A stretch of 64,000 nt of DNA. Origin: Malachius bipustulatus (Eukaryota > Arthropoda > Insecta > Coleoptera > Melyridae). Below the pieces are notes generated by a model. It saw only the letters and a list, made by a program, of their open reading frames with translations, was not told the origin of the DNA and made no database searches. A program made the translations under genes and the position numbers. The DNA is taken from assembly GCA_910589415.1 (NCBI GenBank), contig OU342633.1, positions 54,802,404-54,866,403 of the forward strand. The letters are read 5' to 3'. Each line of letters begins with the position of its first letter. Within the stretch, counting starts at the first letter, position 1. Positions 1 to 12,579 of this stretch are shown piece by piece.

Positions 1-3000
1 TTAACCCTCAGGTGTTCACTCAAAGACTCGCAACTCTACTCTCTTTACTTCGATCGGGGTCGAGGGCCGGTTCCTACCACTGCTGGTGGCTGTGTATATC
101 GCCCTTCTCCTGTCTGCATTATTACGTTCCCGGTGGTCGCTCGACTTGAATTTTCTACAATGTTAATTAAATAAATACCTAATAAAAATACTTCCTTTTT
201 CTGTTGCTATGGCGTATCCATGGAAATTTTAAGACAAATTATTTATCAATACGATTTTTAAATATTTCCTATCAAGACACTAGAAATTAACTCTAATTAT
301 TGTTGTTATTTATTATTATTCTCTAGGTAATGTAATACTTTCTTCTCTCTCCAGAAACACTATGGACATTTTAAAACATCAGTGGAATTATTAAAATAAT
401 TATTTGAGAAACGCCCGCAGGTAAACCCTGAAAGCAATAAAAAATCTTATATGTCTTCATTTTCTAAAGACTGAATGTGTGACCACAAAAAGATAAGAAA
501 ACAAAGGTTTATCACATTATGTCCCTCATTGTTTTATAGTGCTGTGTCTTGGGAAGACTTGAATAATAATTATAGACTATGGGCCATATAGGTTTTTAAT
601 GTGATTATCAGATATGGGACTCGATTCTAGACCACCAACATGGCTTATGGTACTAAAGATCGCATTGTTGTTTGGGTAAATGTTGGTGAGGCCTCGACTC
701 CACTATTCGTATTTTATTCAATTACCAATTACTGATAATTTAAGCGTGTAATAGCACTTTGGCATCATCCTCTAATGACGTAATAACTGTCAAGTTTTAG
801 ACCACAGCTCGTACAACGTTAGGTATGAGGAGTAGGTAATTTGTGACATGATTAAATATTAAGTTTGAATAAATTTTTCCGGAATCAACTCCGAGATGAT
901 ACAGCAGATAGGCAATTTTGTAATAGATATTATTAACTCCACCAAAATAGTTATTAGACATGCATATTTTGTTAGTTTAACTAAAATATCACGAATATGC
1001 TTAATGCATAATTGATTTAAATTTATTCTACACAATCAATGTTTATTTTTACTCAAACCCATAATCATGAATTTCATGCAAATGTCCTTCGATCGTGTGA
1101 TGTTTTTAATTTTACTTTGGAGGTTCTATAATCTATTTGATGCGATACTGTGCAAAATCTTTATGGGTCTCGGCAGCTATGATTTTTTTCTTCTTCATAT
1201 CCAGAGCCTATACTCACTCTGTCTATTTTCGGTCACAGTGCCGAACACCGTCACCTTGCTCCCGGCAAGGAGGGAAAGTTTCTCATAGCATATAATTTGG
1301 GCTTGCGCTCCGATCCTGATTTTCCCCTTAGTATAGATAATAATAAATATTGTCAGGAGACGACACCCAGATACTGATACTAACCACCAGTACCTGGTAT
1401 AATTATTTTCTTAGAACATCTCTTATTATTGTAGGTATTCTTTAAAATACTACGACTGTGCAGGTTTCCAATAAGGCTACGATTGTATTCCTTGTACGGA
1501 TGTTTCATTATGGTCACTCTTCTCGGTTCATTTTCTTGTTAAGTTAGAAAGAGAAAAAATAAAATAATTTATAATTTAAGATAAGGAAAATTTATCTTTG
1601 AATCTGCAGTTCGAATCAATTTCTTAATGGATCATCTCTTTTAAAATATTTCTGAGTCTCTTTTTATTAACTTCTTATTCAGATCTTATTGCTATCCGTT
1701 TCGATCTAAGCTTCACCTTCCCATTCTCATCCTTTCAGTCGCGTTTTCAACTCGTCCTTGCATAGCTACTCATTACTATTTTTTTTCATTAATTGAAAAG
1801 TATAATTTATCTTTGAAAAGAAAAGTTCGATCTGACGACAAGTTGTTATGACAGATTATCGTAGAGAATATTTTGAAAAATAGATTTATAATATTTTATA
1901 TACTGGTAGCGCTTTTCTGGCAGGCCGTAGGGTCTAGAATATTTCTACCACCTCTGGTTGTGTATATACATGAACTGCCAAAGAAAGAGCTTCAGTACTG
2001 AAGTATGTATGGTTAAAAGTAAATGTGTATTCAAAATATGTATACTAAATAAATAAGTACAGTACTATTAAGTTTTGATACTATTTTTTTTTACAAATAG
2101 ATACTACTACTACCACTTTATATGATTACCTATATAGTATTGCTTTAATAAATAATTTACTGATTGAGTCTTGGATTACTGTAGTTATATAATATAGACG
2201 CACCTTTCACGCAAATCTGATGCATAATTAATTATTATCAATAAAAAGTTTAAGTTTTTGTTTTTAAAAAATCAAAAAGAATAACACCTGTCGTCACAAT
2301 TTTATTTTATCATAAAATATTAGTCAAGATAAAGAGTATTCCCCCATTTATTGAGAGGATCATGTTCTTGATTTATGTTATGCTCTAAAGCCATTAAATA
2401 CAATGTAGAAATATATGCAAAGAACAAAAAGATAGGAAATTGATTTAATCTTCAAGTAGGTATACCAGCATAATCTGCTTCACTTTCAGAATCGTATTTA
2501 ATAAGTATTGAATATTATATCCTCTGAATGCTAAAATTCAATTATTATTCTCCGATACGATTCATGCAGCTTCATTATTGATCTCCTTTCTATTATACAA
2601 CCAGCGGGTTATTTTGTTCCACAAGAGAAGATTAATATCGGTAATCGGTAAGATAAAATGTTTGATTACAACTGAAGAAATTCATCTCCATTTCAATAGC
2701 CGGAATTGAATGATTATTTATCTAATTTTGTTTCGTAACCGAATATAAAAAAAAAATTGCTAAATAACTGTAATAATTATATTTTATAAATTCACCTGTA
2801 CCTATTATTTATGTCTACAATATAGAAGGTTAAATCGGTAATAATATCTATTACGGATATAAATAATACAAAGCTTAAAATATTTACGACTAAAATGACC
2901 CATTTTCAATTATTACTTACTTGAAATTACACACACTATTTAGAATTACTGAGCAATATTTTTAATTGAATGTAGAGTAGTAGAGTAATTAGAGTGATAG

Positions 3001-4920
3001 ATTTTATGCGACATTAGTCAGTGAAATTAGTTGTTATTGTCTTGCAGGTGCAGGTAAATATAGGTAGAACATTATTACCTACTGAAAAAAATTTTATATT
3101 TGCAATAGTCAAAAATCGCAAGACCCCTTCGATTTTTTTTTTTTTAAATTTAGTATCAACGGAATTATTGAATTTGTGTGTTACTATAATTTTCCACACT
3201 ATGGTTTAAGTGTACATTGTTCGCATTTTTTTATATAACTTTCAATGATAATCCTGAATATTATACAGAGCTTTTTTTTATCTTTCTCACTATTGGGATT
3301 CCTATAACTAACAGTTCGGTTAAATTAGAGAAAAGTTGTGGGTGAACAGAAAATTCGTGGGTTTTAGCGATCATTCTTATCACTGATCTCATGCAAAAGG
3401 CAGAGAAAAACCTGTCGGAAACATGGATGACCGTTTCGCTACTGTCGGAGCTCATCGTCAAGATTTTACCAACATAGAGCCCTAGAGGTCGCTACTCATA
3501 CATCCCTAAGTTCCGTGGGAATATTCTGGAGAAGAATCAACTTATTTTATGAAAAGGGTAGAGAGTTACACTTGCTGATGTGGAATGCTGATGAGCTCCA
3601 ACAAGAACATAGGAAAATCGTGACTTTGAATATTGAAAAAAATTTGATTGATTGAAAAAACTTCGCCTTTGAATTCATATTATTTTTGAAGCCCGCAAGA
3701 TGGGGTTCGCAAATTTGATATGGATAATTTTGTAAAAAAATAATACCTTAAGGGGCAATATTTGATTCAATCTATTGGCGGCACATTTGTCAATCTGCCT
3801 CTGGCCGTCCATATTTTCAGCAGTGTTTTTTTTTTATCTTTGGCCTGAGATCAGTGATAAGCACGAACCCCGGAACCGACGAATGTTTTTTTTTTCTTAT
3901 TTTGGCCATATCTATTTTATTATCGAAAATTAATTAATATTCTTTTGTAGACTGACGTAAGTCTTCAGGAGCTATCTACTTGGCATTTCGAAAATTTTCA
4001 AAGTCCACTTTTGTTTTTCTTAAGACATTCATATTGGCTTTCATTTTATTTTGTATAAAAAAATCAGGTAACCAAAAAAAATCTATCACACTTGTACAAA
4101 GATATATCTGCTAATGCTGTTTTGACTAATGAAACCACGGGACTGTAAACAAGGGTAAGATTTTGGTAATGATATTAGGATTAAAACCGAGCCATATAAT
4201 TTCAAATTGAACGAAGAACGGCACCTACCTTGTCGGCATCTGCATCAGGTTTTGTGGGGCCCCAGGAAGTCTTCCTCTCGTTCAAAACCTGGAACAATCA
4301 CCATAATAACTAAAAATGTTCAAAAAAGGAGCAAAGATATTGTAACTAACAAAATCTATTCTATTTTCCACTGAACCGCCGTCACCTGCGTTCTCGCTCG
4401 CTGCTTTTCGAAAAACCTTTTTTAATTGAATGGGGGATAATAGAGGGAGAGCGAGAGCTGTTCTTCCTCTTCTCGGCGGTACCATTCCATTGGAAATCAT
4501 ATGGCTGATACTGGATAAACGAACAAATATTTTTTCTTATTTTTGCTGTAACAAATACATATTTGCATAAAATCCAAAATTTATTTCTTTTTTTTTCGAA
4601 ACTTTTCTCAATTGCTTTTTTTTAATTCTTCAAGTAACTAATTATTGATTCATGAATCAATTTCCTTTTATGTCAAATCAGTTTCACTTTGTCAATTATT
4701 GCTTTCCCCATTTACGTACAGCGACAGTATCCAAAACATTGGAAAAGTATTTGATATAAAAGGAATCTTACTTGACAAAAGAAGAAAATTGAAATCAAAC
4801 TGACGTTTCATAAATGGGAAAATATTTTCACAAACTGGGAAAAACAATTGACAAAAAAGGAAAACCGAGAGAAAAGACCGTAATTTCGGTTGGCGAAGTG
4901 TGGGTCCATAATTAAATAAA
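1..4920. other. Gene-free AT-rich intergenic DNA
   Basis: I see no convincing gene here. Open frames are at most about 73 codons, lack recognisable motifs and lie in AT-rich sequence with many homopolymer runs. A short GC-richer stretch at about 50-150 (CTACCACTGCTGGTGG) resembles one at about 1940-1965 (CTACCACCTCTGG), which suggests copies of one dispersed repeat, but I could not set its borders. Confidence 0.6.
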
Positions 4921-4954
4921 GGTAGGAAAGAGGCAGGCCCAAATTCACCAACTC

Positions 4955-5026
4955 GTGTTTATTATTAAGCAGCGACCGGCTTCGGGGTTCAAAAACCCCA
5001 TCATCAGGCCTATGGGCTAATTAAAA
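4955..5026 (-). ncRNA. Hammerhead-ribozyme-like motif, Penelope-like element type
   Basis: On the minus strand the core CTGATGA (5001-5007) is followed by a 6-bp hairpin, GGGGTT/AACCCC with loop TTTG, then GAA and GCCGGTC (4974-4980), where cleavage would fall after the C at 4974. Stem I can form from AGC and GC before the core and GCTGCTTAAT after the cleavage site, with an internal loop. Penelope-like retroelements are known to carry minimal type-I hammerheads with a very short stem III, and this fits that plan. Two departures lower confidence: one extra U between the core and stem II, and G in place of the usual A after GAA. No Penelope reverse transcriptase is visible next to it, so this is probably a leftover terminal piece. 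Confidence 0.5.
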
Positions 5027-7407
5027 AACAGGCCCCGCTAGGGATAGTGCAGGTGCACAGTTTATCATAGGTAGAGAACACGTATGTGTAAACCCAACAA
5101 AAACCAAACAAAAAGATAAAATTAAATAAACTGGAAGATTACCGCCGAATTTGTTTTTGTTCGGTTCACACAAAAAATGTGAATTTTTCAAGCTTTCGGA
5201 GATGAACAGCAACTGAACTCCTAACCATTTTCTAAAAAATTAAGGCTACACATGAAATAATAATCAGTAACTCTTAAGAATTCATATCGTCTTGTTTGCA
5301 GTATAAATATCTCAGGTTTACTGCTCTCTTTAATCCATCATCAATCTAATCCCTTTAATCTCTTTAATCTTCGTAATCCTCCAGCCATAATCACTGCACA
5401 GTACTTACATCGCCAGTCGTTAAAATCTCTCAAAAAAGACAATTAGTGAGGCAGCCTGGTCCAGTACGCTCGAAGAGAGTAAAACATAAAAAATATGAGA
5501 GTTTTCTGGATTTTGAAAGTGAAGATCTATTTTTCCTTATATATTCAATAGATTACTTACCATAATATACAGTCACCATACACTTTCATGACTGACCATA
5601 ACAAGAAATTTTTAGATTACTGCTTTCCAGTCTGACCTAGAGGCGTGTTGGTAACCAAATAAAAGAAAAAAGAATTTTGCATATGACCATTTTTAATGGA
5701 ATTCAATTTAAATATACTGATAACAGTGGGACTGACTTAAGATCACAAGAAAAAAAGATACAGAATAGAAAAAAATCCTAGTTTGCGGTCATCCTGTATT
5801 TTCATTAATGTTTTATTTCCAAGCGATAGAGCTCGAAAAGTTGTTTCAGGCGGGATCCAGTAATACGAAAAATTTCCATTCGAAAAAATTGGATCATAGC
5901 CTCAGATCGTAAAACCACAAAAATCAATTCTGGGGGGAATGCCGCATCCCTCCCACTGTTGAAGATTAAAGTCAAAGAAACTTTCTATTAAATTTTTCAA
6001 CTATTATCTACATTCGAAATGATTAGAAACAACAGAATTATTATGATAGACCTTATTAGAAAGAAAAAGCTTAAATTTTCAGCATTTATGTGTTTCTTTT
6101 TTCAATTTGAGGAAAAAATAAAAATCGTACAAATTTTGACTTTACCAAATGGACTTGCAACTAACTGTAGTATGACATATTTTTTTAATAAGAGGCCATT
6201 AGGTTTAAGAATATTTGAACGATGGAGGGAATTCGGTTTTCAAAATCAAATTTATTGCAGGTGTTAATGTAAACATAAATTGCTAATACTTTGTCATAGC
6301 GTGCCATGGCATGCTCTTATTTAGTCAGTAACGGTTTGATATCATTAAACGGCATGAAACGAAGCACTAAATGCAATATTTATACGGGTAATAAATTCGA
6401 TTTTGTTAGCAAGACGAGAAGAGACTGTCTCAATTAGGAAGTCTATAGGTAGGTGCGATCAGCTGGCTTTCGCAACGTAGGTGTTTGCTTTTCAGATCTA
6501 ACGGAACAAAACAATAATACCCTTTATGTTAAAACTACTTTTGTATCCAGTATACGTCACAAACAAAACAGGTTTACTGTCTGTTAAAACGATTAAAATG
6601 ACTAATACTTTAACTAATAATAACTCCTTTTAGATAGCTATATTATGCATTTTAATTTTATTAATTATGCATATCAATGTGATTTGACACCATGGTCATT
6701 GAAGCAAATTAATCACCACTACCGATCTACGGTAATTCTTGGTCGCAAACATCGCCAGAAATGGTAATTCGATTCTTCTACAGTCTATTTCTGGAATCGT
6801 AGATGGATTTTTCTGATAATCGTCCTATTCCGTTGATTCTACACAAATTTTAAAATCCTAAATTGGGCACGGTAGACTTGGGTACTTAAAAATCAGTTTG
6901 TCTCATCCTACGAAACCGAATTGTTACTATAGTAGACACAGCTTCTGGAAAATTCTAACAATTCAGAGGTACGACAAAATGTCTGATGGCTATACGGATA
7001 AAATTATTATAATATTTCATATCCATTTATGAAACAGAAAACCAAAAGAACTCATTTAAATTTAACTTCTCTCATAGGTAGGTAATTCTGACTACAAGTA
7101 GGTACAAATATCCTTCTTGTTATTGGCTGCGACAAAGCTAAAATTAGTAAATTAGTTTCTTGGTTTTTTGATCCAATATTATTCAATATTATCATGTCAC
7201 AAAGTCAAAAATGGTTGCTTTGAAAAAACCGACTTTGAAAATTCGACCATATGACACACCTTCTACCAAAGCCTTTTAATAAAGATTTTCGATCTTGCAC
7301 CTTATTTTTATTTTCCAAATAAAAGTTCCTGAAAAAACCCTCAAGGCCGATTTTTATAGCTCGATTCTTTACGACAAAAAAGAACATGTAGGTACAAACA
7401 TAAACAC
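5027..7407. other. Intergenic DNA, no gene seen
   Basis: No gene is recognisable. At about 5330-5390 there is a short imperfect run of CTTTAATC-type units. An 82-codon open frame at 6019-6267 has lysine/phenylalanine-rich composition typical of chance frames in AT-rich DNA. Confidence 0.55.
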
Positions 7408-7420
7408 ATTGAAAACTGTT
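7408..7420. repeat. Target-site duplication, left copy (partner 7679-7691)
   Basis: ATTGAAAACTGTT is found immediately outside both ends of the 5S-derived SINE, 13 of 13 bases identical. Confidence 0.85.
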
Positions 7421-7678
7421 AAATAAATAAATAAATATCGTATGGCTTTGGTAAAGCCCAAGTGTCAGAAGTTTTCAAGTAGCCTCAAGGGCCTCTGACG
7501 TAACTTAACGACTGCTGTGAAGCAGCCGGGACCCCCTTTTTAACGTACCTCCCGGAGCACGATCGGTCACGGAACTTTTTTTTTACCACTATAATTTTTG
7601 TCACCCATCCAAGTACTGACCAAAGAAAGCCATGCCGCACTTTAGAGATCGTTTGACCGAAACTCTAACAGTTTGGCT
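7421..7678 (-). mobile_element. Complete 5S-rRNA-derived SINE with target-site duplication
   Basis: Read on the minus strand, the element begins AGCCAAACTG, then CGATCTCTAAAG (near 7640) and GGTCAGTACTTGGATGGGTG (7602-7621). The last is essentially the 3' internal promoter block of 5S rRNA. The body follows (GTTCCGTGACCGATCGTG, then a segment shared with the copy at 41753-41845), and it ends in an (ATTT)n tail at 7421-7440. The direct repeat ATTGAAAACTGTT occurs at 7408-7420 and 7679-7691 and brackets the unit exactly. A 5S head, an unrelated body, a simple-repeat tail and a 13-bp target-site duplication are the marks of a SINE mobilised by LINE machinery. The strong 5S similarity covers only the second half of the 5S gene; the first half is diverged. 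Confidence 0.8.
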
Positions 7679-7785
7679 ATTGAAAACTGTTGAAAGGATA
7701 AGTTGGCAAAGAAAGGTCATGTATTTTTTTAAATAAAACAATAAATCGGGTCGAATGAGTGTAAATGTATTACTTGAATAGTCTA

Positions 7786-7832
7786 CCCATCATCCTGACG
7801 AGTTGACTATCCGAAACCGATCGATTTTTTGT
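7786..7832 (+). ncRNA. Second hammerhead-like motif, probably decayed
   Basis: CTGACGA (7795-7801) matches the core CUGANGA. GAAA (7813-7816), CCGATC (7817-7822) and GAT (7823-7825) follow, and ATC just before the core can pair with GAT to begin stem I. The spacer between core and GAAA, GTTGACTATCC, forms only one good closing pair, so stem II is weak. The downstream TTTTATTTAAT...TTGTGTATAC resembles the sequence after the 4955-5026 motif. It is probably a degenerate Penelope-like terminal fragment. Confidence 0.35.
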
Positions 7833-8700
7833 TTTATTTAATTACGTTGTGTATACTAAGGTCAATCACATCATCCTCCACTTCCCCCAATTCTCAGGTG
7901 TAAAGCCGACTCTCCCAATGTCAATAAACACAATTTCTTCATAGAACTAAAATAATATGGGAGAAGTATTTTCCTGGACACCAAATGTCAAAAAACAAAA
8001 CGAAAGCAGAGTGAATCAGAAGACTTAACATCCTTAAAACCTTGAGATACCGTCGGTGGGAACGCTTCCAAGAAAAACTCCTTCATAAGGTCAAAATTTG
8101 GCTATGGTCTACCCATCCATTTCAGCACCCGCTTTCAATATTTTGGATTGAATCTCTCAATCAGTCCTCAATTACTCACCAAGACCAGCCTTGTCAAAAC
8201 TTTCGAACAAGTAACTCAAGAATCTCCTCAATGACTCCGAAGGCAAAATTCGTATCTGTCATGCACTAAAATCTCAACAATTCCACAAAATCCATCATAC
8301 CACTTTTTCCAATAAATTTGCATGTAACATTCGAATCTGTACACCGAAACCAACTTTTTTCCTACCACGACTTTCTATCGCATGTAGCTTATCTATTCAT
8401 TTTTGACCTTTACCAACAAAAATGGAAACCAGGATCAAGCAGCAAGTAGCAACTAGCAACAGTTGTCACCCCATACTGGCAATTCAACGTTGCTTTAGTG
8501 TGGCCATACCTCATCTTACATCGCCTGGAATTTTTTTATAACGTTAATAAATCATCATCCATTTTCCTCGATCATTTTTTGTTTTAGGTGAGTATCAATA
8601 AAATTCCGAAATTTTATTGTCACCAGATGGAGTGAGTAAAGTGGTAACTCTATCATCCCGGGATCAAGTAGACATTACGCAAAAGATTTCATTCATAGTT
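7833..8700. other. Intergenic DNA, no gene seen
   Basis: Nothing coding is recognised. The stretch at about 7980-8420 is less AT-rich than its surroundings and looks like an old repeat, but I cannot assign it. Confidence 0.45.
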
Positions 8701-8719
8701 TCATAAACAATCTATAATA

Positions 8720-9000
8720 GTTGTTACAAAACTATCATGACGACACTCGGCTTGCAAATCTCCACTCCACTCCACCTCTTTCTTGCCTTCGATCAAGCCA
8801 GCCAGCAATGAATGATGGAAAAAGTAGCGATCGTGTTGACATTGGCCTGCCCGTCCCAGTCCCAGTGGGCCCACGCGTCCGCGTGCCCGCACGTCCTGCG
8901 TTGGCGAGCCATCTGGTGACGGGCCTTCCATTCATAACGCGCTCATGGACCCATTCAGCACCGACTGCACTGATTGGATGCTAATCTACGGTGTTTCGAT
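8720..9000. other. Isolated GC-rich island, unassigned
   Basis: The sequence becomes GC- and CpG-rich (CCCGTCCCAGTCCCAGTGG, then GCGTCCGCGTGCCCGCACG near 8850-8900) inside AT-rich DNA. Several overlapping frames of 66-87 codons are open on both strands, which is expected from composition alone. It could be a promoter or untranslated exon of an unseen gene, or a fragment of a GC-rich repeat. Confidence 0.35.
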
Positions 9001-9284
9001 CCATAAATCTCAATTAAGATCATTCACCAGCACCAGAACAATCATAATACAGTGTTGTGGATGTCGGGGGGCTAATTTAAGAAGCCGAGACAGGGAAATT
9101 GTCAAGGTCATGAAGGGAATCTTGAGGTTGAGTCTAAAAAGTTTTTATCAATATAAAAGGTTGAGAGAGGAAAAAAGTAAAATTATTCTACTAACTGAAA
9201 GAATATTTGTTTTTTTTATTATTTTTTTTAAGGAAGGAACATCGGTCTTAACTATGCAAGTAAGACACACTCTGGTACTTAGGC

Positions 9285-9398
9285 TTCGAGTACTAGCTCA
9301 TTCAGCCACAGACAATTTTTTAAATATATACGTGGTCACAGCGCCAACGGATTATCAGACTGCTCTTCTAGCCCTCTGAGCTACCGGCCGCTCCAAAT
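9285..9398 (-). mobile_element. tRNA-derived SINE, head and part of body
   Basis: On the minus strand GGCCGGTAGCTCAGAGGGC carries a clear tRNA D-arm and Pol III A box (9371-9383). AGTCTGATAATC follows, like the anticodon arm of a Met-type tRNA with the anticodon altered. The T-arm is missing or disrupted. The continuation, ACGTATATATTTAAA then TTGTCTGTGG and GCTAGTACTCGAAGCC, matches the body of the copy at 39433-39598. The shared body beyond the tRNA part is why I call this a SINE and not a tRNA gene. Confidence 0.5.
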
Positions 9399-12300
9399 AA
9401 TTTTAGTTTACCTTGTTTTTGAATATATTTGGTAATTATGTATCTAGTGAGCGGCTACTCGCATTTCACTACAAATTTTAGATAGCAACATTTCTAATCT
9501 AGCCAGAAAAGACTACAAGTGCTGAGTTGGCCACCCAAAATTTATACGCGGTCAATCGAACGCGACCTGGACTAATTCCTTTTTTAAATAATCAGTCAGT
9601 ACAGTTGTTGCGTAGCTAGTATTGATGAATAAATGATAAACTACTGTACTGGCCGCTGTGTCGTAGAACGCTTTTGAACAGTCGCTCATTGAATTTCATG
9701 TAAACAACTGACCGCGCGACCAGCGGGTCGCATGTGCGCGGCCACGGTTTTCGTTGCGCCATCGCGACTGAATACCCTGTCGTTAGTGCGCTGATGGAGC
9801 TCTGGATTAAAGCATTGAGACTGAGACTCCCCTGTACATCCAGCTCAAATGTCACGAAATATTTAAGACTATGAAATAAAAAATGCAATTAAACTATTTC
9901 TTCGGACTTATTAAATAAGTGCAATTTTAATTGACCATTATGAATCGATTAATTATATTATTATAAGGTCGAAATGATAGAAATTTCGATGACAGCATGC
10001 GATAATTATAGCGTCTGTGATAAAATCAACGATTTTGTGAAAAACTTAAAATTCTAGTCACTGTAAACGAAGAAATGCAAGCCTACACGAATAGTTAACA
10101 TAGTTGAGGAATAATTGAAACAGAAGCATTGCTTGTCTAGGCTTATAACCTGTCTGGCTGTCAAGTGGAATGACATAAGCGTGCCAATTTATCTTTATAA
10201 CATAATTCTCTGATTTATAATGAGATAAGTATCGATGACCGCATGCTTCCCGTTGTTTTTAGCCATCAACTCGTGCCAGAAGGACTCCAGTACATCTATC
10301 ACTCCTCCAGGTCTATCTACATGTCACTGTAAATTCGGACATGTGCTGAATCCAATAAAAATTATCAATCTTGTTGTTTACAAGCAATTTAGAAAGATTT
10401 TCAAAGGAAGTTACACTTAATATGGTCAAATAAAAAATTACGTAGTTTACCGGAGTTGAAGTGACGAGTATCTCTTTGCAAATATATTAAAGATCGTCTT
10501 AGCGGTATGAAAAAATCAGTGGAGAATTAATCATTTTAATTGATCTTCTAATACCTACGAAGCCATGTATTATTACCAATAGCAGGCTATAAATCTACCG
10601 AAATTATTGCGAAATTCGTTGGAAAAAATTTAAACACAATTTACATTATTTTGATTAGTCAAAAATGTTGGTGATCTCGTTTTGGTTCTTGTTATTTTTT
10701 CAATTTTTGAAAAAATTGATAATTATACCTACTCATGTATTTATATGAATTTTTCCCATGTTAATGCATGCATAACAGTTACTACAACTCCTCATGGTGA
10801 AAAAATCTAATCCGACGTAAATGAAATCTAATTTACCGTGTCTAAAGCGATGGTTTCTTGAGTTTCTATGAACAAGAGAGAGCAGCGTTTAGGTGCCCTT
10901 ATAAACTGGCGTTCAGGGCCATCTACTAAATTCTACTAATACCAAGCCATTAATATTTAGTGAATGAACGTCGATATGTAGTAATTGGAGAAGCCACCAT
11001 GAACGGTTTAATCATGCCAATTGATCTTGGGGTCACGATCTTACTTTGTGTGTAAGACCTGTTGATTCACACAAGGTTACTGGGAGGAAAATGCGGCTCA
11101 TTTTCAACGGATTCGTGTTCTTGTTTTATGGCTTACACTCCAATTCACCTATTGAACGTGAAAATATGAATACGCGGAATTTACTGATTACCTTAGAGCC
11201 TAGAAACTCCATTGTTATTTTGCTGCTGAGTACAGACACGAGTTATTTGCTGACTGAAATGTATCATCTCCAAAAATCCTGGGGGGGGGGGTTCTTATCT
11301 AAAACATTTCAGATGAACTAATTTCATTAATCTGCCGAGCTGAAATATTGTGGCTTCAAGTTTGGTATCCAGTTTTATGGCACACCTTAGTCAGGTCTCA
11401 TCACCTGAAATAAAATACTCAGTAACCTATTGCGCTGATTGATGTAGGTACTATTTAGGGAATCGCCAGTCAGTGAAATGTAACATCGAAGCAATTCCAC
11501 TGACAGAATAAACTTGAGAGCCCAATAAGAAACGAAATCATGATATTATTACAAAAACAAAAAGCCCGGTCATGCAAAAATGTGAGATTATGATAAAGCA
11601 ACTACCAGAAGACAACAAGAAAGGCACTGGGGAAAAATTCCAGATTTCTAAAAGCGGCCGTCAGAGCGACAAGGGAAATCCAGTGGAGCAGATCAACACA
11701 ACAAAACTATGCAACACCTTATGAGCCTTTCCAGCTCCTTTGGAGTGGACAATCCCATATCCCCCACAAATCTCCAACCACTCGATTGATACGATATACC
11801 AAAGAATGAGCTGTGGTGGGGTCCGCCCAATTCTGAAAATTCCAAATCCGCCATATCAGGTCACGCACTTTCCCCGAAATAGATTTATGATATTGTCAAA
11901 GAGCTGGACCCTTGACAGTGGCCAAGCAACGAAGAATGATGCTCTACAGTTTTGTCTTTTTCTTTGCGTCCTCTGTGTCACATCGCTTGCTACAGCAATA
12001 ATGTGAAGATGTTTCTTTAACCAATCATCAGAGCCTGTTCTTGAGTTTGTTTTGGACAACTTTTTGGATCAGGGCTAGTGATTATCCTACCATGCTATAC
12101 CAATTTGACTGCATTATGCAATGTATGTAGAAAATAAATAAATACTCCTTCATAAGTGTTCTCAACATCAATACCAAACAGCGATCATGATGAAAACAAC
12201 CAGCCCCTTGGATAATAATTGTCCAGTAACATCTGAAAGCGCATAGCCAATCAATGACAACCCAGAATAGATATTTTTTTGCTGACGGAGAAGAAAATCC

Positions 12301-12560
12301 GACACTAAATAAGTTGGCAAAAGAACAGAACAAGAAGAAATTGCTCGTTTTTCAAGGAGGTAGCCCTGCAAGATCTGCAACGTCATTGTCTAGTTCGACA
12401 ATAATACCAACAAATTGAAGTCTGATGGCAGCCTTGTTAATCGTGCATAAAATGTTTTTAAAGAAAATTATGTATCAAATAACGACAAGGGTACTAGAGT
12501 TCCAGGCCACCAAAGCTATTGGAATGTCCCTATCTTAACTTTTCATGTGTTGCCTTACAG
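9399..12560. other. Intergenic DNA, no gene recognised
   Basis: No recognisable gene. About 9650-9860 is GC-richer, with a short hairpin GCGACC-AGC-GGGTCGC near 9715-9730. About 11560-12480 has less AT-biased sequence with broken frames on both strands, compatible with a decayed repeat, but nothing matched a family I know. A run of ten G lies at 11281-11290. Confidence 0.4.
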
Positions 12561-12579
12561 TGTATGTACTTGAAATCAC

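Noticed and set aside
600..720. Possible Pol III B-box-like word (minus strand TCGAGTCCC) suggesting a tRNA SINE
   Set aside because: No A box at the right distance and no body shared with other copies.
8945..9379. 144-codon plus-strand frame
   Set aside because: Its 3' part runs through the tRNA-derived SINE and the 5' part starts in the GC island; no motif is present.
9330..9398. Functional tRNA gene on the minus strand
   Set aside because: Acceptor and T arms do not form, and the following sequence is shared with a dispersed repeat.
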